NCBI RefSeq assembly: GCF_000350225.1
Contig: NW_005179183.1
Coordinates: 80,135 to 121,627, forward strand
Reading direction: 5' to 3'
DNA length: 41,493 nt
Source of the DNA: Chondrus crispus
Taxonomy: Eukaryota; Rhodophyta; Florideophyceae; Gigartinales; Gigartinaceae
Below are positions 1 to 8,661 of this stretch, piece by piece. Position numbers and translations under genes: made by a program. Within the stretch, counting starts at the first letter, position 1. Each line of letters opens with the position of its first letter. Under the pieces are notes generated by a model that saw nothing but the letters and a program-made list of their open reading frames with translations, was not told the DNA's origin and ran no database searches.

Positions 1-2173
1 CAATAAATTCTTTCTTGCATGGATACGCCAAGCATAAGCACCAGTGGCTAGCGTTTGCATCGTGCAGAGGCCATATTATCTGATCGACTTCGTGAAGTTC
101 AACACCACGCAACCACCCTTGAAGAACCTTTTGCCTACTTATATCGTCAGAACTGGCGAAAACGATTGCTTGAGAAGAAACATAAACAAATTTTTGGTTT
201 GTCGCATGATCAGCTTCTTGTAGCAACTTTGTTATTAATGTGTGAATAACGTCATCACTTATCCATTGATTGTCCTGCAACGTTGAAAAGTCTTGTAGTG
301 ATATTTTGATGTACTTGTTCCCCACTAAGCTCTCACTCTTAACAGTCTTCTTTCGAGATGCTTTCTTTGCTTTAAGGATTTTAAACACATCATTCCTTTC
401 GTTCAGGTTGAAATCAATAGAAAACCTTGGAGATGGTTCTTGTTCAATTAACAATCTCCATTTGTGCTGCTCAATATCTTCCATTCTCTCTGAAATTCCG
501 TCGTCGTACAGAACAACAATTGATATATTTCCACATAGTTCTTCTTTCTTTTGAACGGTTCCTGCATACCACCGCAGATCCTGTTTCCAAAATATGCTGA
601 TGCGACATCCGTCTTTCAGAACATTCACGTCTGAATTCTGAAACACATTCCTAGACAAGATGCATCGTCGAGATTCATCGCATTCTACTCCAACTGGAAT
701 GCGTTCTCTTGATAAAATCACCGAAACATCTGACGGTTCCGGTGAGGGATGTGGAGACACTGTGCTTGAACCTCGAGCATCCCCAGGTGGGCCGCATAGT
801 CGCATCTTCTTATTATTTGATACACAATGGATATCTTCTGCAGATCTCTTTCGTTGTTTGACTTTAAAGTTGAGCTTCGAACCAGCCGTGATCACTTCTG
901 CAGCTGATATCATTTCTGCAATTGTCACCTGCTGCTTTCCACTGATGGCGTGTTTTGTGTAGTAATGCTGACGAACGTTCTCAGGGTTATTTTGAATGTT
1001 GATATCTTTGCATTCCGGACAAGCAAAACCACCCTTGACTGGTTTCTTCGGCAACGATATCTGAACTCCATCCTTTCTGTTAAACGAATCTGGAACTCTT
1101 CTCGATGCGCTTTTTCTTCTCTTTCTATTCAATCTTGATTTGTGAGCTGCAGTAGTTGTTCTACTTTTATGACTGGAACGTAACGGGGGGTTGGTAACCA
1201 TTTTAGAACCCGAGCTGTGCTTCACTTCCAGACTGTCCTGAGAACTGATGTTCGTTTTGTGAGAACAACTGATAGTGTCTTCTTCAATATCATCATCCTC
1301 ATTAATGAAACCAGCTGACTTCAGACCTATTCCTGAAGTATTTGGTCCACTACTTTGGTTTCTAGCGATGTGGAAAGTGGTGGTATGATTGTTCAATTCA
1401 GTGCCATATCCTGCTCGATTTTCCTGTATGGGGAATCGCATATCTGCGTTTGAACTAGCGTCTCTCTTCGTTCCCAAAGTACGTTCCATAGATGTTTTCA
1501 TGATTTGTAGGAGCATTTTGGACACGTTCCCGGATTCCCCTGCGATACCACTGTTACGTCTTGACACTAGAGTTTTGGACAAAGTACCTGTGAAGTTGTA
1601 TAGCACTTCTGCCATGACAAGGGAGGTTTCGTCCTCAGCTAGATTCTCAGAGAGGTCTTTCATATTTCCCACTAGTTTTGCATAAGCCACTCTACGATTA
1701 AGAGGATCCAATGCCCTGGGAAAGGGCATCGGCTTGGACGGTCCGGCTTCCCTTATCGCAGCAGTGGTTCGAGTACCTATCCATTCAGTCAATTCTTCAT
1801 ACTGCTCTTCTATTTCTGCATTGTCGACATGTTGCTGAGAATCTATGCTACTCCTCTCAACCGTAGAACTCTCTTGCCTCGATGCTCCATTGCTCCAAGT
1901 ATCATGAAATGGCGAAATCCATCGATTATGTACTGCTGTTGTACAAATGAACTCGAGAGCTGTACGATGTCCCAGTTTAGATGTGTATTCCAAAACGGCC
2001 TTGTTTTCAACCTTGACATTGTGTATGCAGATTGCAAGGGCATGGCGACAAGGTAGTAGCATTCTTTGATAGTACATACATTCACATTGAATTAAATCTT
2101 CATGAAAAAGAGGCGGGTGGTCCCACAATCGAATTGTTGTGCTTGTAATAGGGAACTCTTCCGAGCAGTCAAT
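1..2173 (-). pseudogene. Continuation of MULE protein: SWIM, C2H2-like finger, Tudor-like and Ulp1/C48-like domains; partial
   Basis: After TAA 2174-2176 the same frame continues with no stop for about 724 codons to base 1. At 2042-2086 is a SWIM finger (CECMYYQRMLLPCRH, CxC then CxH). A basic, NLS-like stretch (NRKRRKSASRR) lies near 1090-1137. A C2H2-like finger (CPEC ... HYYTKH) spans 950-1021. Around 480-610 is a Tudor-like strand set (LRWYAGTV, then VVLYDDGISERM). From about 285 to 1 the pattern is Ulp1/C48 protease: QWISDDVIH, then IIWPLHDANASHWCL, whose HW would carry the catalytic His; the catalytic Asp and Cys would lie beyond the window. Ulp1-family enzymes cleave SUMO-like modifiers. 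Called a pseudogene part because no independent start precedes the SWIM finger; if the stop is spliced out or read through, it is an ordinary domain. Confidence 0.65.
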
Positions 2174-4222
2174 TTATGTATACTTCAATTTGCACTGAAG
2201 CTCTAGTACACCTTCAAGTACTGAATCCTCATCATAGTTGACTTCATCATTCAACAGAATGTCACATCTCATCACAGCTAATCTTACAGCAGCTTCCATT
2301 TCCGTAACCAACTCCTCACATGCAAAACGAGAAACTCCAAGGCCTTCAATCGTCGACACCATCGTTTTCGAACCTGAGAAAATGGACGACTTGAACAACG
2401 GCGAAATTAAAAAGCGTCGATTTTTCCCTTTGTCTTCCTTCTTCGTTTGTCTTTGGAACATTTCGCCAATTGATTTAAAGAGATCTTGTAAAGTATTTGA
2501 ACCTTTGAAACATTTCAGGAGGCTATTCCAGCTTTCCGATTGTGCAGTTGTGGATGTACCCAATGTAAAAGCATCGGTGAAATATGCTACAGCCCACTGT
2601 CGTCTTTTTCGCCAGATGTGATCCCTCATGTACTTTATGGCTGTGGAATGTGACTTAGCATTATGAAACCATTCTTGTATTAGCTGTCTCCATAAATGCT
2701 CAAGAGTAGCTTCAGTTGGAGCTTGACGACATATGCTCAAACATTTTCGGAACAATCCCCACGCTGATGCTCCCGTTTTTGCTGTTATGACGTGCTGAAC
2801 TCTTTTCTTCACGTTCTGATCGAACAAATGAAAAGTACACAATAAGTGAACTACCTCATTGCTGTAGGGGATTGATGCAATAGCGGCAAAAATGGCTTCG
2901 TCTCCATCTGTGAGAATTACACGAGGGATTCTACACTTGAACGCTTCATGCCACGACACGAAAATCCTTTTAAATGAATCCGCGTTTTCATGTAGATGTA
3001 AACTTAGTAGCACTGTCCTTGTAGATCCCTCGGAATCTATCAAAGTTATTGATGAGAGTTTGTACGCATACTTTGTGAGGTGGTGTGTGGAATCACAGAA
3101 TGCCACTTGTCCACAGCGTTTGATTATATCACAAGACCCTTTGAACGACCACACAACTGCTTCCAGAATACCTGTTTCATCATCGGTGTGTATACGCAAA
3201 AAGTCAAGTTTCCCCGCAGCCTCTTGGCATTTGAGGTAATAAACAAGATCCGCAGCATCCTTCTCATTATCCATCATGCGCGAAACACTGTTTCTCAATG
3301 TGTCATATGGTACGATCACACTTGGATGCATATCCTTTAAAAAACGAGATGCCTTTAACAAAAAACCCCTTCCTCGTGCACTTATACGAAACAAAAGTTC
3401 CAAACTTGATCGTATCGAGTCATTTGCCAAAACATCGGCACTGCGACACAAGTACAGTTTTTGATCCTCTGTGATAGATTGTGAGTGCTCCTTGTGCTCC
3501 AGGATGACAGTTTTGAGGACGCAAAATTTTTGGTTCTCGGTTAAAGTTGTGTCAATGTTACAAACCTTCGACAGATCGATAAGTTTGGTGTATATCTCTT
3601 TTTCTAATCCATCCTTACATTTGAAAAAAGATCTGATGCAAACTGTTCGAACGTCGGCAGTACAGCCTATTTTTTGTGATTGACGGCTCCGAATTCCTTT
3701 CCCCTGCTTCTTGGAGGCATGCCCAGCTAAAGAACATTGCGCTTGTAGTCTCCCATAATCCTTGATCTTGCATGTCCATTTCGTTTTCAGGCCCATGAGA
3801 CAATTGGACAACTCACAAAGCCCACGTAGTGCTTTTGAGTTCTGGAAGACTATGATACCAGGGTGTAAAACACACGTCTCTGACAAAGGAGGAACTCTTA
3901 GAATGCAAACGTAACTCTTGTTGTTTATTGATATCATGCCGCCACATTTTGATTTCTCGATCTTCTCAGCAAATGAATTCAAGTCTGAAAGGTCGATGTC
4001 TTCCGCAGAACAATTGTCACATCCGGACCGGTTCTCTTGTAGGCAGTTAGATGATGGGGACGGGGATGGGATCGTTCGGATTACTGAGGCTGTATCCGTA
4101 GTTCTTCTCTCCTTCTCGTGAGTGACGCCGGGGATATGTGCTCGAGACGTGTGTTCTCCCATGGCCTCGGTAGCATACGGCCGGAGGACTTTCGGTGATG
4201 ATGAAGAAGTTAAAGGGGACAT
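2174..4222 (-). CDS. MULE transposase, DDE catalytic part (682 aa, ends at in-frame TAA)
   Basis: Transposase that would cut and join transposon ends in the nucleus. The start is a real ATG at 4222. Residues about 145-195 hold a Cys/His pattern (WTCK, then QKIGCTADVR) resembling the FAR1/WRKY-GCM1 zinc-binding region of MULEs. The MULE catalytic triad can be placed at D377 (VAFCDSTHHLTKY), D439 (ILTDGDEAI) and E563 (TTAQSESWNSLLK), with the usual CxxH (CTFHLFD, C462/H465) between the second D and the E. The product stops at residue 682 at TAA 2174-2176, just before the SWIM finger that normally completes a MULE transposase. The same frame resumes straight after the stop, so this is most likely the front half of a larger protein. 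A nonsense mutation, stop readthrough or a short intron spanning the stop could each explain it. Confidence 0.8.
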   Translation of the reverse strand: MSPLTSSSSPKVLRPYATEAMGEHTSRAHIPGVTHEKERRTTDTASVIRTIPSPSPSSNCLQENRSGCDNCSAEDIDLSDLNSFAEKIEKSKCGGMISINNKSYVCILRVPPLSETCVLHPGIIVFQNSKALRGLCELSNCLMGLKTKWTCKIKDYGRLQAQCSLAGHASKKQGKGIRSRQSQKIGCTADVRTVCIRSFFKCKDGLEKEIYTKLIDLSKVCNIDTTLTENQKFCVLKTVILEHKEHSQSITEDQKLYLCRSADVLANDSIRSSLELLFRISARGRGFLLKASRFLKDMHPSVIVPYDTLRNSVSRMMDNEKDAADLVYYLKCQEAAGKLDFLRIHTDDETGILEAVVWSFKGSCDIIKRCGQVAFCDSTHHLTKYAYKLSSITLIDSEGSTRTVLLSLHLHENADSFKRIFVSWHEAFKCRIPRVILTDGDEAIFAAIASIPYSNEVVHLLCTFHLFDQNVKKRVQHVITAKTGASAWGLFRKCLSICRQAPTEATLEHLWRQLIQEWFHNAKSHSTAIKYMRDHIWRKRRQWAVAYFTDAFTLGTSTTAQSESWNSLLKCFKGSNTLQDLFKSIGEMFQRQTKKEDKGKNRRFLISPLFKSSIFSGSKTMVSTIEGLGVSRFACEELVTEMEAAVRLAVMRCDILLNDEVNYDEDSVLEGVLELQCKLKYT

Positions 4223-4971
4223 GGTGAGGACGTTTTCAGCGTAGATGACAATCGGCGGGTATCGAGGTCCGATCTGGGAAACGTCGATGGGGTCTGATCT
4301 GGACGACGTCGTTATTTGTGGGAAATAGAATCGATTTGCACGCCCCTGGCAATGCCTAAATTTTCGATCTGGATCTTTTGCAGTATTTGGGCCTTACTAT
4401 GCAATTTTCAATACCTCCAAGACTTAGGGGTGAAAGGGCGCATGTATGAGCAACGATCGCCCGGGCGACTTTAAGGGCTTTAAGTTCTACAATGGCCCGG
4501 GCTGTTTAAGTTCTACAATGGCCCGGGCTGTTGTGTGGCCCGGGCTGTTGTAGCTGACCTCGGGGGGGGGGCACGTCTCAACGGGAAAGAAATAAGAATG
4601 AGGTGGGGAGCGTGGCAGCTTCTGAACATCCCAACCATCATAAATTCGGGAAATTCGGGAACAGCTCTGCACTGGAATATCATTAGGGGCACGATAATTG
4701 TTCCGAGGTTGGCATCCTCTAGACTGCGGCAAAGTATCCCTGATGACCACTTGCGTGTGTCAGAACGCACCCGCCTGTGAACGTCATAAGAACCTACTTC
4801 GTTCAATGCAATGAAGCATCAGTAGACTGCATTCTTACAACAGAGGCTGGTCTCTTTCCTCGACTTAACCGTACCTGTAATGCACCATAGCTAACAAATG
4901 ATGGTTACGTCCATGTAATTGCGACGCAGTTGATGTCAACCTCCACGCTGCTCTTTCGTCTGGTATGATCC
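4223..4971. other. Spacer between MULE and copia element
   Basis: About 750 bases with no convincing gene. The MULE's 5' untranslated DNA and one terminal repeat probably lie here, but I could not identify them. It contains the CCCGGG-rich tandem repeat (next entry) and a run of 10 G at 4562-4571. Short open frames over 4487-4806 occur on both strands of the repeat and look like by-products of it. Confidence 0.5.
4479..4547. repeat. 26-bp tandem duplication plus partial third copy
   Basis: Two identical 26-base units (4479-4504 and 4505-4530), each starting TTTAAGTTCTACAA and ending GGCCCGGGCTG, are followed by a 17-base partial copy ending in the same GGCCCGGGCTG (4531-4547). The CCCGGG core is self-complementary, so the array can fold. 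Confidence 0.85.
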
Positions 4972-4976
4972 AAAGC
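4972..4976. repeat. Target site duplication, left (AAAGC)
   Basis: AAAGC lies directly before the left LTR and is repeated at 11626-11630 directly after the right LTR. Five bases is the usual Ty1/copia duplication length. Confidence 0.9.
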
Positions 4977-5283
4977 TGTAATGGTGACGGGGTAGGAATG
5001 CACTCTCACATTCTTGACAATAGATGTCTAGAATATCGTGCTCTCTTGGTTCCGTTTAGTCTTTTATTTGAGTTTATTTTCAGGCGATTCAATCAACTTC
5101 TACTACTTTCCAGCTCCTAATAAAGTGAGCTCGTCCCTGGCTTGCGACCGCCGCCCGCTCACCGACGACTCTTTTTGCAGAAACCTCTTCTCTTTTTGCG
5201 CACTCTCCGCCGACGGACAGCGCCAAAGGAAGAAACAGGCCGGTCGAAGGCCTGTAGCGAACAGAGTCTCACAGTGTACGACA
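4977..5283 (+). repeat. Left (5') LTR, 307 bp
   Basis: Starts TGTAATGGTGACGG and ends GTGTACGACA (TG...CA ends). It matches 11420-11625 except for one substitution (CTCTCTTGG here, CTCGCTTGG there) and a 101-base block, 5107-5207, found only here. Near the end GGCCGGTCGAAGGCC forms a small hairpin. The element's promoter should lie in this LTR. Confidence 0.95.
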
Positions 5284-6637
5284 CTAATTAGTAAGTACTG
5301 TGTTTACTACCAACCTCCCGCCCTACACCGCTCCGCCTTCCTCGCTCGGCACCGCTCCGCCTTCCTCGCTCGGCACCGCTCCGCCTCTCTCGCTCGGCAT
5401 CGCCCCGCCTCTCTCTCTCCCGGAACCGCCGCCGCCTCTTTCGCTCGGCACCGCTCCTCCTGTCGCTCGGCACCGCCCCTCCTCCCGCTCGGGGCTGCCT
5501 CGTCTTCTGTGCTCTGCTCCGGTCCGCATTTCCGGCCCAGCACCGCCCTGCCTTCCGGGCTCGATACTGCCCTGCCTTCCGGGCTCGATACCGCCCTGCC
5601 TTTCGGGCTCGATACCGCTCCGCCTCTCGACGCAGCACAACTCTGCCTCGCTGCACACCATCGCTCCCAACTAGCCCAACACTGGAGCCTCGCACATTCA
5701 AACATTCTAATTGTGCATCTACTGTCATCACACCTCACTGCTTATTCCCGAACTGCAGTTGCCGTGACACTCGTCACAGCACACACCCGCCCAAAGGCTG
5801 TCGGTCACTCAAACACTTCTAAAACTCGTCGTGATTCCTGCTCAAGTTTATTGATAATTCTCATTGGATCTGGTGCTACGGCTCGCCGAAATCTTCGTCT
5901 TGCGTGATCTCGCAAAAAGCGAGCAGGGACCTAGCAAGTCTCGCGTGGCTGGTGTATTGGCACCTGGCGTTGGAACAGTTAATGCCCTGGGCACCCAGTG
6001 GTACTGTTATGCAGGATACTCTTGAATAGCAATCTTTGTTCACGCATTGACTGTGCTAGACAACGACGTTCCAGGGAATAGTGACCGAACGGTTAAAACC
6101 CCGCGCCCAGTATAGTGTCCTCTTCGGAGTAGGCTGCACTCGAATCTGAGATCCGACTAGTCGCTGCATTGCGTGGGGACGTTGGTGGCTTAAGCAAAAG
6201 TAGCCCAATCCTGGAGATCGGTCGTCAATTTATCAAGACTAACAGGAACACTACGTCGGTTGCTCGGTAAGGGGATTGGATTGACATTACTGTCGGTTGT
6301 CTGTGGCTGCTTGGAACGTCAAGGTGAACACTTCTATAGGGTAAGGACCGGCCTTGGTTTATCAACTGATAAACTCGGTGGATATCCCGAACGAAGTTAT
6401 AGCCTGCAAACGCAGGGCCTGTGTTTGTTTAGACTGCTGAAACGGCCACCTCTCCGGAGTGGGGCGGACTCCGTGCCGAGGGTCGTATACCCTAAAGGCC
6501 TTTGCCAGTGGGTTGGACTGGCCGCCTAGGGTCGGAATACCCTTCAAGTTTTCAAGAACAAGACTCAAGAATTTTACAGCTGATTAGTACTGGTGCACAC
6601 TTTCTCCATAGTCTGCCTCGCCTGAACTGAAATCGTA
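5284..6637 (+). other. Copia 5' leader with 24-bp GC-rich repeats
   Basis: An unusually long leader of 1,354 bases between the left LTR and the Gag ATG. From about 5325 to 5480 there are six to seven imperfect units of roughly 24 bases built on CTCGCTCGGCACCGCTCCGC, then from 5547 to 5625 three to four 24-base units built on CCGGGCTCGATACCGCCCTG. As 24 is a multiple of three, several frames stay open and encode arginine- or proline-rich repeats; I do not regard these as genes. The rest, 5650-6637, shows no clear feature. RNA packaging or translation signals would be expected here but are not recognisable. Confidence 0.7.
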
Positions 6638-8569
6638 ATGTCGCAAACTGGTCAACCTAGTGACGAACCATCCGAACCTGCTGATCGCCCGACGTTCATG
6701 AAAAATATATCGGATGTGGCATTATCATCGTTGACCAGTACTCAAAAGGGCTTTATTGTTGCCTTGAGATCTTTGGACCCGAGCCTGATAGGGAGTTTGC
6801 TACGAGAGGCCATTGCCGAACTCTTTCCTCCTGCACACTTATTCTCGAAAGAAATATGTGACATGCCCACAGTTTGGGTCGAATTGAGAAATTTCCTAAA
6901 CGCGCGTGGTGCAGCTTTAACACAACACTCTTCCAGAAGAGTAATCATGACTCTAGCACATGGCATTTATGATGATGCTGAGGATAGAGCTGCAGCAGTT
7001 GAAATGGCTCAGCTCATAATAGCATCGGGGCGACGAGTGCGACCTGGTTTACGGAATGATGATCCACCTCCACATAGTTCAGGACCAGTAACTGAAGATA
7101 GTGGTGGTTCTTTCGACAGCAGTGCTGCGAACCTGACTCGCTTAGCTCATAATGTCGCCATGAGGCTGAAGAGCTCCAAGTTCTCCGGTGATATAGGAGA
7201 AGGCTGGATGGATTATGTCGACGAGTATTCGCAAATATCTCGCGACTATGGACTGTCACCACAGCAAAAATTCCAGTTTCTCCACAACCTTCTTTCGAAG
7301 GATGCTAAGCGATTCTATCTGGAACGTGTTCAGATGTATGCTCAAAGTTACCAGCAGGCGGTAGATATGGTGAATCAAGAATACAATTCACCTGTGCGTC
7401 AGACAAGGGTGAAGAACTATCTAAACTCCCTACGTGTTTCAAACTTCGTTAAGGAAGGCTTTGAAATATCAACAGCATTAGCTAAAGTATATAAGCTAAT
7501 AACGAAACTATCGCGTCAGGTACCACCATCACATCGCGGGGACTCACACAAGATCGAGTTCCTAAGGAACGCTGCAGTTGGATACGGTTGGTCTCGTGAA
7601 CCGTTAAGCCGAGTGGCAACCCATAACTTGTCATTCCAGATGCTATACGGGGACCTAGAAGCTGCGCTGCAGTTAGACAAGGAGGCTGATCTGGCTTTGG
7701 CACGTGACCACGCAGCTGGACCTAGGTCCTCTGTTGCGAAGGATGACTCATTGGGGGTACTGTACACTGGACAGGGTCGCTACGGTAAACATCCGAGGTA
7801 TGTTAGATCAAAGGCAACTGGATATTCCTCACAGAAAAAGAAACCGCTGGACATCGCAGGTTGCTTTAATTGCGGAGACCCAAATCACATGCTCAAGGAT
7901 TGTTCGAAACCCATAAATGCGTCCAGAGCTGCCACAATGAGACTCGAGTACTACAAGAAAAAGGACGACAGAAAACATGCTGTACATTTGGTTCTAGCTG
8001 AGCTGTGCCAACAGATCGACAAAGGATTTGCCGAGTCAGACGATGAGTCCGGAGAACCCGACGATGTCGAGATATCCCGCCTTGCGTTGAGCGAAGACGT
8101 CGCCCAAGCATCTGGCCCCACGTTACTCGATCACGAGAGTGATTCTGATATCGACTTTGCAGAGATATTCGTCTTATCACGCTCTTGGGACTCTCCGGCT
8201 AGCGATCAGTTTGAAGGTGCCTGTGTTGACTCAGGAGCCCAGAAAACTGTAATCGGATACCAGCAAGCTGAAGCTTACTGTGCATTAGTCAACAGCGAAC
8301 TTGACAGGGAACTTAATGGAAAACGTTTGATCTTTACTTTCGGATCAAGCAAACACGAGCGGATCGGACAACTTACCGTTCGTATCCCGGTTTCCAATTC
8401 ATTCTTTCTCTCCATTGTGGCCGACGTCGTTGATGTGGATGTTCCCTTCTTACTAGGACTGGACGTTCTGACCAAAACACGTCTAATACTGGACTTTGAG
8501 GATGACGTGATGATATCAAAGGCTGATGGATGGAATATACCACTGACAAGGAAGCATGGTCATCTGTAA
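6638..8569 (+). CDS. Copia Gag-protease polyprotein (643 aa)
   Basis: Structural and protease part of the retrotransposon. The first ~400 residues are capsid-like with no obvious motif. At residue 409 begins a CCHC zinc knuckle (CFNCGDPNHMLKDC) typical of nucleocapsids that bind the element's RNA. A retroviral-type aspartic protease follows: catalytic D531 in CVDSGAQKTVIG and the second signature FLLGLDVL near residue 604. The start is the first ATG in the frame. It ends at TAA 8567-8569 inside a segment that in related copia polyproteins joins protease to integrase; the frame continues past the stop with integrase-like residues (MSELRKVHRHF, 8600-8632), so the stop probably interrupts one polyprotein. 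Confidence 0.9.
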   Translation: MSQTGQPSDEPSEPADRPTFMKNISDVALSSLTSTQKGFIVALRSLDPSLIGSLLREAIAELFPPAHLFSKEICDMPTVWVELRNFLNARGAALTQHSSRRVIMTLAHGIYDDAEDRAAAVEMAQLIIASGRRVRPGLRNDDPPPHSSGPVTEDSGGSFDSSAANLTRLAHNVAMRLKSSKFSGDIGEGWMDYVDEYSQISRDYGLSPQQKFQFLHNLLSKDAKRFYLERVQMYAQSYQQAVDMVNQEYNSPVRQTRVKNYLNSLRVSNFVKEGFEISTALAKVYKLITKLSRQVPPSHRGDSHKIEFLRNAAVGYGWSREPLSRVATHNLSFQMLYGDLEAALQLDKEADLALARDHAAGPRSSVAKDDSLGVLYTGQGRYGKHPRYVRSKATGYSSQKKKPLDIAGCFNCGDPNHMLKDCSKPINASRAATMRLEYYKKKDDRKHAVHLVLAELCQQIDKGFAESDDESGEPDDVEISRLALSEDVAQASGPTLLDHESDSDIDFAEIFVLSRSWDSPASDQFEGACVDSGAQKTVIGYQQAEAYCALVNSELDRELNGKRLIFTFGSSKHERIGQLTVRIPVSNSFFLSIVADVVDVDVPFLLGLDVLTKTRLILDFEDDVMISKADGWNIPLTRKHGHL

Positions 8570-8635
8570 ATCGAATGGTCTTTGAATATTTTGTCCACAA
8601 TGTCTGAATTACGCAAAGTTCATCGGCATTTTATC
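8567..8635 (+). other. Gag-Pro / Pol junction: in-frame stop followed by a frame change
   Basis: The protease frame stops at TAA 8567-8569, yet continues in the same frame with integrase-type sequence up to CATTTT near 8630. From there the integrase finger continues one base back (minus-one frame). Two events are therefore needed to join Gag-Pro to Pol. No canonical minus-one slippery heptamer is in phase at the switch. Either these are two lesions or the element uses an unusual recoding signal. Confidence 0.75.
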
Positions 8636-8661
8636 ACCCTCATCCCGACAAAGTTTATGCC

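Larger units (their letters stand above)
1..4222 (-). mobile_element. MULE (Mutator-like) DNA transposon coding region, 3' end off-window
   Basis: One minus-strand frame stays open from the ATG at 4222 to base 1, about 1,400 codons, except for one TAA at 2174-2176. In order it shows a FAR1-like Cys/His region, a DDE transposase core, a SWIM finger, a C2H2-like finger, a Tudor-like segment and the start of a Ulp1/C48 protease-like domain. The MULE core plus SWIM order is standard for the superfamily; a Ulp1-like protease is known from some plant MULEs (Kaonashi/KI type). Terminal inverted repeats could not be tested because the far end lies outside the window. The coding parts are described in the next two entries. 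Confidence 0.8.

Noticed and set aside
5038..5907. Long plus-strand open frame (289 codons) across the left LTR and leader, and matching minus-strand frames
   Set aside because: It starts inside the LTR and consists of translated 24-bp repeats (LARHRSAFLARHRSA type). Frames are open on both strands because the repeat length is a multiple of three. No domain.
8620..8640. Canonical minus-one frameshift site at the Gag-Pol junction
   Set aside because: No X XXY YYZ heptamer is in phase with the Gag frame at the switch, and a stop codon comes about 60 bases earlier.
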